Assembly: GCA_015665415.1 (NCBI GenBank) | Contig: JADFAE010000016.1 | Location: 1 to 64,000 of the forward strand | Length of the DNA stretch: 64,000 bases | Direction: 5' to 3' | Source of the DNA: Roseobacter sp. | GTDB lineage: Bacteria > Pseudomonadota > Alphaproteobacteria > Rhodobacterales > Rhodobacteraceae | Shown here: piece after piece, positions 55,880 through 64,000 of the stretch | Position numbering within the stretch: position 1 is the stretch's first letter | Layout: each line of letters begins with the position of its first letter | Notes under the pieces: generated by a model | What the model saw: the letters and a program-made list of their open reading frames with translations, nothing else | What the model was told of the DNA's origin: nothing | Databases searched by the model: none | Made by a program: the position numbers and the translations under genes

Positions 55880-56290
55880 ATGAGCATTTTCCACCTCGCC
55901 TATCATGTGGATGATCTGGACAAGGCCCGCGCCTTTTATGGCAAAACACTGGGATGCATCGAGGGGCGCAGCACCAATACCTGGGTGGATTTCAATTTCT
56001 TTGGCCATCAGATCTCACTGCACCTTGGCACCCCCTTTGCCACCAGCAACACCGGCAAAGTGGGGGCTCATATGGTGGCGATGCCCCATCTTGGCGTCGT
56101 CTTGCCGCAGCCCCAGTGGCAAGAGCTGGCAGAAAGGCTGACGCAGGCCGGGGTTGACTTTATTCTGCCCCCCACCACACGGTTCGCCAATGAGCCCGGC
56201 GAGCAAAGCACCATGTTCTTTTCTGATCCCGCCGGCAATCCGATCGAAATCAAGGGGTTCAAAGACATGGCCGGAGTATTCGCAACATGA
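55880..56290 (+). CDS. VOC-superfamily (glyoxalase-like) protein
   Basis: This 136-aa single-domain vicinal-oxygen-chelate protein has two beta-alpha-beta-beta-beta modules, FHLAYHVDDLDKARAFYGKTLG and TMFFSDPAGNPIEIKGF. Metal ligands His and Glu are present in the usual places. The substrate is unknown; family members include dioxygenases and glyoxalases. It overlaps ghrA by 4 bp, so the two act together, perhaps in hydroxy-acid metabolism. Confidence 0.88.
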   Translation: MSIFHLAYHVDDLDKARAFYGKTLGCIEGRSTNTWVDFNFFGHQISLHLGTPFATSNTGKVGAHMVAMPHLGVVLPQPQWQELAERLTQAGVDFILPPTTRFANEPGEQSTMFFSDPAGNPIEIKGFKDMAGVFAT

Positions 56291-57213
56291 TCAAGGTTCA
56301 ATTCGCCGCCCGGGCCGAGCGCTGGGACAGCTACGAGACCCCCTTGAACAGCGCGTTTCTACAGGCGGGCCTCGACGTGGACCTGCGTCAGGACCACCCT
56401 GCGCAAGAGGTGGACTATGTGGTCTATGCGCCAAATTCGGATCTGCAGGATTTCACCCGGCACAGCGCCTGCAAGGCTGTTCTCAGCCTTTGGGCCGGAG
56501 TCGAAAAGATCACCGGCAATCCCACACTCACCATGCCGCTGTGCCGCATGGTGGACCCGGGCCTGACCGCGGGAATGGTGGAATGGGTCACAGGTCATGT
56601 GTTGCGCTATCATCTGGATATCGACCACAGCCTCGCCACCCAGGATCGCTGGGCACCAAAGATTCCACCGCTGGCGCAGGAACGCCCAGTGACGATCCTT
56701 GGCCTCGGCGCTTTGGGCTCCGCCTGCGCCAGCGCCCTGACGGCGCTTGGCTTTCCCGTGACCGGCTGGTCTCGGGCGCCAAAACAGCGCGACAACATAA
56801 CATGCGAACACGGGGCCAAGGGGCTGCAGCGCGCCCTTAGCACCGCCGAAATCCTGGTCCTGTTGCTCCCCGACACCCCGGACACAGAAAATACCCTGCG
56901 AGCCGAGACCCTGGCGTTGCTGCCCAGGGGCGCGCGGATCATCAATCCCGGTCGCGGGCCACTTATCGACGATGACGCCCTGCTGGCGGCCCTGGACAGC
57001 GGCCAGGTCGGCCACGCCACCCTGGATGTATTTCGGCAAGAACCGCTACCGCTGAACCACCCCTATTGGGCCCACCCGGGGGTAACGGTTACGCCCCATA
57101 TCGCCGCCGAGACCCGGGCTGTGACCGCGGCGCAGATGATCGCCGAAAACATCCGGCGCGGCGAGACTGGCGCGCCCTTTCTCAATCAGGTCGACCGAAA
57201 ATTGGGCTATTAG
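56287..57213 (+). CDS. ghrA: Glyoxylate/hydroxypyruvate reductase, GhrA type
   Basis: This 308-aa D-2-hydroxyacid dehydrogenase has the NAD(P) Rossmann motif ILGLGALGSACASALTALGF, the catalytic Arg in LLLPDTPDTENTL / RGARIINPGRGPLIDDDAL, Glu in FRQEPLP and the terminal His in PHIAAET. The order, length and LYH-type N-terminus match GhrA, which reduces glyoxylate to glycolate. It is translationally coupled to the VOC gene. Confidence 0.92.
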   Translation: MIKVQFAARAERWDSYETPLNSAFLQAGLDVDLRQDHPAQEVDYVVYAPNSDLQDFTRHSACKAVLSLWAGVEKITGNPTLTMPLCRMVDPGLTAGMVEWVTGHVLRYHLDIDHSLATQDRWAPKIPPLAQERPVTILGLGALGSACASALTALGFPVTGWSRAPKQRDNITCEHGAKGLQRALSTAEILVLLLPDTPDTENTLRAETLALLPRGARIINPGRGPLIDDDALLAALDSGQVGHATLDVFRQEPLPLNHPYWAHPGVTVTPHIAAETRAVTAAQMIAENIRRGETGAPFLNQVDRKLGY

Positions 57214-57283
57214 CCCCCCCCAAAAAAAGGGCAGCGCATCCCCGTTTTCATTTGGCCTCAAATATCCCGGGGGAGGTCGCAGA

Positions 57284-57365
57284 CCGGGGGCAGAGCCCCC
57301 TTGTTCTCGCAGAAACCGGCAGAGCCAAAGCCTGACATTCAATAGTCAGGTTCGGGCTCTGCCCC
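57284..57365. repeat. Intergenic GC repeat with long hairpin
   Basis: The 57214-57387 gap holds no gene. A hairpin at 57318-57363 pairs GGCAGAGCC with GGCTCTGCC and CCTGAC with GTCAGG. An outer pairing of GGGGCAGAGCCC (57284 region) with GGGCTCTGCCCC is an alternative. The CAAATATCCCGGGGG stretch at 57258-57275 resembles a sequence I recall from many Rhodobacteraceae intergenic regions. Confidence 0.6.
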
Positions 57366-57387
57366 TGTCGCCCCCTGTCATCTCGCC

Positions 57388-59403
57388 TTATTCGGCAGCC
57401 AATCCCCGCCCCTTGAGCAAGGCCTCAACCCCCGGCAATCGCCCCCGGAACGCAGTATAAAGCTCGGCCGGGTCCCGTGAGCCCCCGGTCGACAGAACAT
57501 GCGTCTCCAAGGCTTGGGCACGCTCGGGATCAAAGGCCCCTCCGGCCTCCTCAAAGGCGGCAAAGGCATCCGCGTCCATCACCTCGGACCACATGTAACT
57601 GTAGTAGCCGGAGGCATAGCCATCGCCGGAGAACACATGGGCAAACTGGGGTGTGGCATGGCGCATGGTGATGGCCGAGGGCATCCCGATCGCGGCCAGC
57701 ACCTCAGCCTGGGTCGCCATGACATCGCGAGGTGGCGCGCCTTCGTGAAAGGCCAGATCAACCAGCGCCGAGGCGACATATTCCACGGTCTGAAACCCCA
57801 TGTCAAAACTCGAAGCACCCAGCACCTTTTTCAGCAACTCAGCTGGCATGGCTTCGCCGGTATCCGCATGGGTGGCAAAGGCGCTCAGCACCTCAGGCAC
57901 TTCCAGCCAATGCTCATAAAGCTGGCTGGGCAGTTCGACAAAATCGCGCGCCACAGAGGTGCCAGAGATGCTCTCGTAGCTGACGTCGGACAACATCTGA
58001 TGCAGCGCATGGCCAAATTCATGGAACAGGGTGCGGGCATCATCCCAGGACAACAGCGCCGGATCGCCCTTGGCAAAATTACAGACGTTGATCACCACCG
58101 GGGTCTGATTGGCCGGGCGTTTTGCCTGCGCCCGCATCGCCGAGCACCAGGCACCGGACCGTTTCGAGCCACGGGCAAAATAATCGCCGATAAAGACCGC
58201 CAGATGCGCGCCATTGCGTGTCACCTCCCAGGCGCGGCAATCTTCATGGTAAAGCGGCACCTCCAGAGCTGTGAACTCCAGCCCAAACAGACGCTTGGCA
58301 CAGGCAAAACTGGCCTCGATCATCCGGTCGAGCTGCAGATAAGGCTTCAGCTCCGCCTCATCGAGATCATGCTCAGCCTTGCGCCGTTTCTCAGCGTAGT
58401 AGCGCCAGTCCCAGGGCTCAAGCGCCCCATTGATACCATCGTCGCGCATCATCGCCGTCAGGATCTCCGCATCCGCATCGGCGCGCGCCTTGGCCGGTTT
58501 CCAAACATCCATCAACAGGTCCCGCACCGCCGCTGGGGTCTTGGCCATTTCGGTTTCCAACTTGTAGTCGGCAAAACTGTCATAGCCCAACAGCGCGGCC
58601 CGTTCCGCCCGCAGTGCCAGGGTCTCTGCCGCTATCGCGCGATTGTCCGTCTCGCCGCCATTGGCCCCGCGTGCGGCCCAGGCCTCAAAGGCCTTTTGCC
58701 GCAGATCGCGCCGGGCTGAGAATTGCAAAAACGGCGTGATAACAGAGCGTGACAGCGTGACAACCGGCCCCTTTGCGCCTTTTTCCTCGCCCGCCGCTCG
58801 GGTCGCGTCGATCACAAAACCTGGCAGGCCTTCCAGGTCCGCTTCTGCCAGCTCCATCGACCACTCGCGCTCATCCGCCAGCAGGTTCTGAGTGAAATTG
58901 GTGCCGAGAACCGCCAGCCGCCCCTTGATCTCCTGCATGCGGGTGTCGGCACTGCCTTCCAATGCGGCACCACCGCGAACAAAACCACGGTGGGTCAGCA
59001 TCAGCACTCTTTGCTGCTCTGTGGTCAAATCCAGTGTGTCGCGCTGATCCCAGACCGCTTTCACCCGCGCATACAATGCCTTATTGGCGGTGATGGCAGA
59101 AAAATGCGCCGCCAATTTGGGTGAAAATTCCCGCTGCAAGGACTCGCGTGCCGGATTGCTATCGGCCCCGGCCACGGTGAAGAACACCGAGAGCACCTGC
59201 TCCAGCGCCTGGCAGGGGGTCTCCAGCGCTTCGATCACATTGCCAAATGTGGCGGGCGCGGAATTGCCTGCTATGTCATCAATCTGTGCTGCATGATCCA
59301 TCAGTGCCTGATCAAGTGCCGGGGCAAAATCCGCATCCGAAATCCGATCAAACGGGGCAATTTCAAAAGCGGTGTCCCATTGGACCAAGAGGGGGTTTGT
59401 CAT
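57388..59403 (-). CDS. M3-family metallopeptidase (oligopeptidase A/Dcp type)
   Basis: This cytoplasmic zinc oligopeptidase of the thimet family degrades short peptides. The 671-aa protein has the zinc motif HEFGHALHQ in LFHEFGHALHQML and the downstream Glu in ASSFDMGFQTVEY. It has the all-helical shape and length of PrlC/Dcp, and the two cannot be separated by eye. The ATG at 59403 (MTNPLLVQW) follows AAAGGAGA; the frame extends further upstream to 59481 without support. Confidence 0.95.
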   Translation of the reverse strand: MTNPLLVQWDTAFEIAPFDRISDADFAPALDQALMDHAAQIDDIAGNSAPATFGNVIEALETPCQALEQVLSVFFTVAGADSNPARESLQREFSPKLAAHFSAITANKALYARVKAVWDQRDTLDLTTEQQRVLMLTHRGFVRGGAALEGSADTRMQEIKGRLAVLGTNFTQNLLADEREWSMELAEADLEGLPGFVIDATRAAGEEKGAKGPVVTLSRSVITPFLQFSARRDLRQKAFEAWAARGANGGETDNRAIAAETLALRAERAALLGYDSFADYKLETEMAKTPAAVRDLLMDVWKPAKARADADAEILTAMMRDDGINGALEPWDWRYYAEKRRKAEHDLDEAELKPYLQLDRMIEASFACAKRLFGLEFTALEVPLYHEDCRAWEVTRNGAHLAVFIGDYFARGSKRSGAWCSAMRAQAKRPANQTPVVINVCNFAKGDPALLSWDDARTLFHEFGHALHQMLSDVSYESISGTSVARDFVELPSQLYEHWLEVPEVLSAFATHADTGEAMPAELLKKVLGASSFDMGFQTVEYVASALVDLAFHEGAPPRDVMATQAEVLAAIGMPSAITMRHATPQFAHVFSGDGYASGYYSYMWSEVMDADAFAAFEEAGGAFDPERAQALETHVLSTGGSRDPAELYTAFRGRLPGVEALLKGRGLAAE

Positions 59404-59587
59404 CGACGATATCTCCTTTGGCCAAAGGGTAGCTGCGAAGCCAGGGACCCGCAATCCGCCAGACCACAACTGGTTCATCAAAGCGTAACATCAGGGGCAA
59501 AGGAAGGGCTCCCGCCAGCGCCAGCAGCATCAAAGATGCACCTTTGCTGTTGGGCCAGGCCGCGCGCCCAAGCGCGCGGCGGTTGCG

Positions 59588-60013
59588 TCAGGACATCCAC
59601 TTTGCCGAATGAACTTCCTGAACTTGAACCATCTCAACGTCCAAAAATCTACAGGCAACAAAAAGGCAACCCGCCATAAACAGAACAAGTCCTGCGAGCA
59701 AGGATACGACGCCAAAATGCTGCCACCTATTTGCTACGGAGTAGTCGGCACCCTGCCCTCTTTCAACTAGATCAACATAGCGTGCATTGTAAAACCCGCA
59801 AAGCCAAGACATGACGCCGCAACCCACACCAAAGACAAACAAAATAAATGCAATCCCAATTGACCTAGCCCCTACTGCAGGAAGCAATGAAGATGTTTGG
59901 CTCAATAGCGCAACAGCAGCACCACTGTTTATCAAGACAATAGTCCGCATGGCTCCTTGAGCGTATCCCTGAGAAATCTCTCTGTAGTCAGCCAAATCAA
60001 TTCCCCCCCCCAC
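59588..60013 (-). CDS. Small membrane protein, start uncertain
   Basis: This protein of about 141 aa has three or more hydrophobic helices (TIVLINSGAAVALLSQ; IAFILFVFGVGCGVMSWL; VSLLAGLVLFMAGCLFVAC). The N-terminal block DYREISQGYAQGAMRTIVL suggests a start upstream of it. GTG at 60013 (overlapping moeB by 17 bp) is used; TTG at 59995 and ATG at 59950 are alternatives. The gene is more AT-rich than moeB. A nine-G run sits at the junction. Confidence 0.6.
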   Translation of the reverse strand: MGGGIDLADYREISQGYAQGAMRTIVLINSGAAVALLSQTSSLLPAVGARSIGIAFILFVFGVGCGVMSWLCGFYNARYVDLVERGQGADYSVANRWQHFGVVSLLAGLVLFMAGCLFVACRFLDVEMVQVQEVHSAKWMS

Positions 60014-61052
60014 AGACCAAACAGCCTGCACGTGGTGACAGGCGGATCTTGCGGCTCTCGCCATAAAGTGCGTCATAGATCAGCATCTCGCCCTGCAGTG
60101 TTGCCCCTGCTCCGGTGATCTGCTTGACCGCCTCTACCGCCATCATCGCGCCGACCACACCCGGCAGCGGGCCGATCACCCCGGCCTCGGAACAGGAGGG
60201 CGCCAGACCGGCCGCCGGGGCCTCGGGGAAGATACATTGATAACAAGGGCCGCCTTTGGCGGGATGGAACAGGCTCAGCTGGCCTTCCCACTGCGACAGC
60301 GCCCCAGAGATCAGGGGCTTGCCCAGTTTGACCGCGACGCGATTGACCAAATAGCGGGTGTCAAAATTATCGGTACCATCCAGGATCAGGTCATAATCGG
60401 CAAAGAGATCCTCGGCGATCTCCTCGCTCAGGCGGCGGTGATAGGGGCGTACCTCCACATGAGGGTTCTGCGCCCGCATAGCGGCCTCCGCCGAGAACAC
60501 CTTGGGCATGCCGATGTCCTGATCGCGGTGGATCACCTGTCGCTGCAGGTTGGCGTTTTCCACCTCATCGTCATCAATTACGCCGATCACTCCCACGCCG
60601 GCGGCGGCCAGATATTGCAGCGCAGGGGCCCCCAGCCCGCCGGCACCAATGACCAGCACCTTGGCCTGTTTCATCTTTTTCTGACCGGGGCCACCCAGCT
60701 CTCGCAGCACGATATGGCGGGCATAGCGGTTCAGCTCGATCTCGGAAAACAACGGAGCGGGTTGGGAAGACGGGTCTGACATGGTGTTGGCTTTCGGTTG
60801 CGCGCGTGCCTTGAGCCCTGAGATAATCCGGCCATAGCCCGCCGCCAAGAGGCCAAATCCGCCCAGCATCAACCAAAGTTCGGCTGAGCCCCCGGTGGCC
60901 TGACGCAGCCCGTGGCCCTCGGGCAGGGTCAGCTGCAGGGACAAAACCGCCAGAAACAACAGCCCCAGCAGCGCAAGCCGCAAGGCGCGGGGCAACTGCA
61001 AAAACCGCCCGCCCCACCAGATCAGCGCAGCCACAAACAAAACCCCCAGCAT
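59997..61052 (-). CDS. moeB: MoeB/ThiF-type adenylyltransferase with N-terminal membrane domain
   Basis: MoeB adenylates the C-terminus of MoaD for molybdopterin synthesis. The E1-like domain starts at residue about 91 (MSDPSSQPAPLFSEIELNRYARH) with nucleotide motif VIGAGGLGAPALQYLAAAGVG and zinc CxxC pairs CYQC and CLVC. It is preceded, in frame, by about 90 residues with several hydrophobic helices (LGLLFLAVLSLQLTL; LWLMLGGFGLLAAGYG). An internal ATG at 60782 would give a normal-length MoeB. The molybdopterin oxidoreductase at 18 kb could use the cofactor. Confidence 0.9.
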   Translation of the reverse strand: MLGVLFVAALIWWGGRFLQLPRALRLALLGLLFLAVLSLQLTLPEGHGLRQATGGSAELWLMLGGFGLLAAGYGRIISGLKARAQPKANTMSDPSSQPAPLFSEIELNRYARHIVLRELGGPGQKKMKQAKVLVIGAGGLGAPALQYLAAAGVGVIGVIDDDEVENANLQRQVIHRDQDIGMPKVFSAEAAMRAQNPHVEVRPYHRRLSEEIAEDLFADYDLILDGTDNFDTRYLVNRVAVKLGKPLISGALSQWEGQLSLFHPAKGGPCYQCIFPEAPAAGLAPSCSEAGVIGPLPGVVGAMMAVEAVKQITGAGATLQGEMLIYDALYGESRKIRLSPRAGCLVCGGGN

Positions 61053-61507
61053 CAGCCGATCCCGGTGGAGCCAAAGCCCCCCTCGCCACGAGCCGTCTCG
61101 TCGAGGGCATCAACCAAAGAGATCTGCGCCTGCACCACCGGAGCCACCACCATCTGCGCAATCCGGTCGCCATGGCTGATCTCAAATGGCGCTTCACCGG
61201 CATTCATCACGATCACTCCCAAAGGGCCGCGATAGTCGCTGTCAATGGTGCCGGGACTGTTGGGCAGGGTGATCCCATGTTTCAGGGCCAAGCCTGAGCG
61301 GGGCCGGAGTTGCACCTCATAGCCCGTGGGGATCTCCAGCCGCAGCCCTGTTGGCACCAGGGCGCGCGCACCGGGCTGCAGCGTCAGACACCCCCGATCC
61401 GGCAGATTAGCCCGCAGATCTGCCCCGGCGGCCCCGGTGGTTTCATAGGCAGGCAGCGGCACATCCCGATCGGCCCCCTCCTCGTGACACAGGCGGATGA
61501 CGACCAT
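61052..61507 (-). CDS. dut: Deoxyuridine 5'-triphosphate nucleotidohydrolase
   Basis: Dut hydrolyses dUTP to dUMP and keeps uracil out of DNA. The 151-aa trimeric-type enzyme has motif I ([13 protein letters not shown]), II ([13 protein letters not shown]), III ([17 protein letters not shown]), IV ([10 protein letters not shown]) and V ([10 protein letters not shown]) in order. The ATG at 61507 follows GGGGAG. The stop overlaps the moeB start (TGATG). Confidence 0.97.
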   Translation of the reverse strand: MVVIRLCHEEGADRDVPLPAYETTGAAGADLRANLPDRGCLTLQPGARALVPTGLRLEIPTGYEVQLRPRSGLALKHGITLPNSPGTIDSDYRGPLGVIVMNAGEAPFEISHGDRIAQMVVAPVVQAQISLVDALDETARGEGGFGSTGIG

Positions 61508-61544
61508 CACCGCTCCCCTTTCATCTTTCTGGAAATACGCAATC

Positions 61545-62741
61545 TCAGCCAGCCAACGCGGTGGCAATACGCGCAGCAAGCCTGTGCGCCACCTCATCCT
61601 TGCCCATCCGGGGCCAGTCCTCAGCTCCGCTCTCCGAGATCAGGATCACCGCATTCTCGGTGCCCCCCATGATGCCTGTCGCCGGAGAGACGTCATTGGC
61701 CACAATCCAATCACAGCCCTTGCGCAGGCGTTTGGCAGTGGCGTTCTGCACCACATCATTGGTCTCGGCAGCAAATCCCACCACCAGGCCCGGTCGCCCC
61801 TCGCCCATCTGCGACACCCCTTTCAGAATGTCCGGGTTCTCTGCGAATTCCAACACCGGCAAACCGTCCTTGGATTTCTTCAGCTTGCGATCCGACGCAC
61901 TGGAGACACGCCAATCCGCAACAGCGGCGGCAAAAACTCCGGCATCCACCGGCAAGGCCGCCTGCACCGCCGCCTCCATCTCGCGCGCGCTTTGCACCGG
62001 CACGACCTCCACCCCCTCGGGGGGCCGGACCTCCGCCGGGCCCGTGATAAACACCACCTCCGCACCCTGATCGCGCAGAGCACGGGCAATTGCGGTGCCC
62101 TGCGCCCCGGATGAGCGGTTGGCGATGTAGCGCACCGGATCAATCGGTTCATGCGTCGGCCCGGAGGTGACCAGGATACGCCGCCCGCTCAGCGCTCCGG
62201 CTTTGAATGTCCCGGCAATGGCCGCCACCAATTCATCCGGTTCCGCCATACGCCCAGGGCCATATTCACCGCAGGCCATGCCGCCCTCGTTGGGGCCGAC
62301 AAACTGCACCCCATCGCCACGCAAAGTTGCAACATTTCGCTGTGTGGCGGCATGCTCCCACATCCGTACATTCATGGCTGGGGCCAGCAACACCGGAGTA
62401 TCGGTTGCCAGCAGCAGGGTTGTGGCCAGATCATTGGCATGGCCTTGCGCCATCTTGGCCATCAAATCGGCCGTAGCAGGTGCCACCACCACCAGATCGG
62501 CGCTGCGCGACAGCTGGATATGCCCCATCTCGGCCTCAGCCGTCAGATCAAAAAGATCCCGGTGCACCGCCTGCCCGGCCAGCGCCGAAACCGACAGCGG
62601 GGTCACAAACTCTTCCCCGGCCCGCGTCAACACCGGGGTGACAGCGGCCCCCTGATCCTGCAGACGCCGGATCAGCTCCAGTGACTTATAGGCCGCTATG
62701 CCGCCGCCAATGATCAGTAGAATCTGTTTTCCAGCCAGCAT
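61545..62741 (-). CDS. coaBC: Phosphopantothenoylcysteine synthetase/decarboxylase CoaBC
   Basis: This bifunctional enzyme of coenzyme A synthesis joins an N-terminal FMN decarboxylase domain ([37 protein letters not shown]) to a C-terminal synthetase domain ([27 protein letters not shown]). The ATG at 62741 lies 9 nt after AAAGGA; the first ATG at 62750 is an alternative. About 398 aa is usual length. It is probably co-transcribed with dut 37 bp downstream. Confidence 0.97.
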   Translation of the reverse strand: MLAGKQILLIIGGGIAAYKSLELIRRLQDQGAAVTPVLTRAGEEFVTPLSVSALAGQAVHRDLFDLTAEAEMGHIQLSRSADLVVVAPATADLMAKMAQGHANDLATTLLLATDTPVLLAPAMNVRMWEHAATQRNVATLRGDGVQFVGPNEGGMACGEYGPGRMAEPDELVAAIAGTFKAGALSGRRILVTSGPTHEPIDPVRYIANRSSGAQGTAIARALRDQGAEVVFITGPAEVRPPEGVEVVPVQSAREMEAAVQAALPVDAGVFAAAVADWRVSSASDRKLKKSKDGLPVLEFAENPDILKGVSQMGEGRPGLVVGFAAETNDVVQNATAKRLRKGCDWIVANDVSPATGIMGGTENAVILISESGAEDWPRMGKDEVAHRLAARIATALAG

Positions 62742-62871
62742 CTTGCCCATTCCTTTGCGGTCTCAAACCTCGGGCAACCCTACTGCCATCCCGACAAAGA
62801 GGGAATGGCCTTTGCACAGCAAGGGCAGCGTTGCAGACAAGGCCAGACACAGGCAGCCACCGCCGACCAGA

Positions 62872-63768
62872 CTAGTCCGATGTGCGAAAGGCCAGACAGG
62901 GATCCGGGCGCACCACGGCGGGGCTGGAATAGGTGACATCAAAGTCGCCCTCGATTTGCTCCGCTTCCATCTGTCCCAAAGTCAGCACCCTCAGCTCCGG
63001 AGCCGCCCGATGCAGATAGACCACCAACCCGCGATCCCTGCGGGCATGGCCATTGCCGGTGATCACCACCACCGGACCGCCAGTCTGGCGCCAGGCCTGT
63101 TCTGCCGCTGCGGCAAGACTGGCATCCCGCAGGCGCTGAAAATCAACCAGCATCGGCAACATCTCATCCGGCATGGCGTTGCAGTGATTGGCCTTCTGGT
63201 CCGCTTCTCGCTGCGCCTGCTCGGCCTGTGGCAAGGCTTGATCCAGACCGAAGCGCGCGGCATCCGCACCAAAATGGCGGGCCACCCCGGTCGCCAAGGC
63301 GGCCTGTGCCTCGGCACGCGGCACCAAGGCGCCAAACTGCTGCGCCAGGGCTGCGGCCTCAAACACCGGCGCGTAAAGCGCAAACTCTGGCCAGCCCGAA
63401 CCCTCCCAATCCAGCGCTTTGGCCGTGGCTTCGGGGCTTTGCAACAAATCTGAGCTGAGGGTCTCGGCCTGCGCATGGGTCATCATCTCCCAGACCACGG
63501 CCCTGGGCGACAGCGCCTTGATCAGCTCCGCCTGGATTTGGTGATGCGCGCCATTGTCGTGCAATTCCCCGAGGACAATCACATCCGCCCCGGACAACAG
63601 CCCAGCGAGATTCTCCGGTTTCTGTGCCTCAACGGATGTCACCGTGCTCGCATTTGTCACTGCGCCCGCATTGGCTGCAGGCGCCGGTACTGCAAATGGG
63701 ATCACCGCCAATGCAGCTGCAATAACAGGGGCAATCAAATACCTTACTAAAAAACTATGCCTGTTCAT
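62872..63768 (-). CDS. ChaN-family (haem-binding-like) exported protein
   Basis: This 298-aa protein has a Sec signal segment (LIAPVIAAALAVIPFAVPAPAANA). The ChaN/Tiki-like domain follows: VIVLGELHDNGAHHQIQAELIKAL, VVWEMMTHAQ and VVVITGNGHARRDRGL, with the conserved G-E-x-H and G-x-x-H metal or haem residues. ChaN is linked to haem-iron handling; activity here is unproven. The start overlaps the sigma-factor gene by 4 bp, so the two are co-translated. Confidence 0.88.
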   Translation of the reverse strand: MNRHSFLVRYLIAPVIAAALAVIPFAVPAPAANAGAVTNASTVTSVEAQKPENLAGLLSGADVIVLGELHDNGAHHQIQAELIKALSPRAVVWEMMTHAQAETLSSDLLQSPEATAKALDWEGSGWPEFALYAPVFEAAALAQQFGALVPRAEAQAALATGVARHFGADAARFGLDQALPQAEQAQREADQKANHCNAMPDEMLPMLVDFQRLRDASLAAAAEQAWRQTGGPVVVITGNGHARRDRGLVVYLHRAAPELRVLTLGQMEAEQIEGDFDVTYSSPAVVRPDPCLAFRTSD

Positions 63769-64000
63769 GAAAGCAGCTTTTGCACTTCCCGTGAGCGTCT
63801 TTCAAGCGCCTTTCGCATTTTCAAAAAGGCCCCGGCCTCGAGCTGACGCACCCGCTCTTTTGACAGCTGCAGCTCGCGCCCCAGGTCCTCCAGCGTGCGT
63901 GGCGTGTCTTTCAATTTACGCGCCACAACAATCAGTCTTTCGCGCTCAGTCAGATCCTGCATCGCCTCGACCAACCATTTCCGCAATTGGCGGCGATCAT
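63765..64000 (-). CDS. rpoH: Sigma-32-type RNA polymerase sigma factor, C-terminal part
   Basis: The last 78 codons of a sigma factor are present, and the frame is open at base 64000. Region 4 is complete (LTERERLIVVARKL; TLEDLGRELQLSKERVRQLE), with the helix-turn-helix and the RpoH-like ending FLKMRKALERRSREV. Rhodobacteraceae usually carry two RpoH paralogs; which one cannot be told, though RpoHII is plausible. The stop overlaps the ChaN gene by 4 bp. Confidence 0.8.
   Translation of the reverse strand, partial: DRRQLRKWLVEAMQDLTERERLIVVARKLKDTPRTLEDLGRELQLSKERVRQLEAGAFLKMRKALERRSREVQKLLS

Overview
The window looks like chromosomal DNA of a marine alphaproteobacterium of the family Rhodobacteraceae (Roseobacter group). 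Supporting signs are the GC-rich coding bias, a class I lysyl-tRNA synthetase, an NDUFS4-type complex I accessory subunit beside uvrB, an acyl-homoserine-lactone synthase, a cupin that matches the DMSP lyase DddW with a divergent LysR regulator, and an mreBCD-mrdA-rodA rod-shape operon. Species cannot be named from the sequence alone. About 60 protein genes, one tRNA and several regulatory sites and repeats are supported. Two genes run off the edges: a luxI-type gene on the left and an rpoH-type sigma factor on the right.

Layout. 1-2.6 kb: luxI-family synthase downstream of a membrane hybrid histidine kinase. 2.7-6.2 kb: tRNA-Arg(UCU), GNAT acetyltransferase, complex I subunit, uvrB. 6.3-14 kb: small envelope and stress genes (lipoprotein, YdcF, YbaK, UspA, monooxygenase, HugZ-like protein) and an orphan tailspike-like beta-helix protein. 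14.3-22.8 kb: lysK, LysR/dddW pair, TerB, molybdopterin oxidoreductase, dacB, nadD. 22.9-27.7 kb: an accessory stretch in which two AT-richer genes of unknown function flank ettA, followed by three 155-bp tandem repeats with conserved hairpins and a small DUF4157 metalloprotease-like gene. 27.9-42.8 kb: thioredoxin, L,D-transpeptidase, cold-shock protein, tesA/ybbA/ybbP, an Rrf2 regulator, gltX, a metallo-beta-lactamase-fold protein, an amino-acid oxidase-like flavoprotein, nadE and an 18-repeat MORN protein. 42.8-48.9 kb: MFS transporter with divergent XRE-cupin regulator, leuA with a leucine-rich leader peptide, TPR-sulfotransferase, rlmJ. 49.2-54.9 kb: mreBCD-mrdA-rodA. 55-57.2 kb: LysR, VOC protein, ghrA. 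57.4-64 kb: M3 peptidase and, on the minus strand, rpoH-chaN, coaBC-dut-moeB and a small membrane protein.

The observations most worth a second look are the partial luxI gene; the three 155-bp repeats, whose 9-bp hairpin shows a compensatory base-pair change and whose first block recurs 20 kb away behind another AT-rich orphan gene; the DddW assignment, where ligand spacing matches; and the probably leaderless leuL attenuator ahead of leuA. All assignments come from reading motifs, spacing and context. No database search was run.
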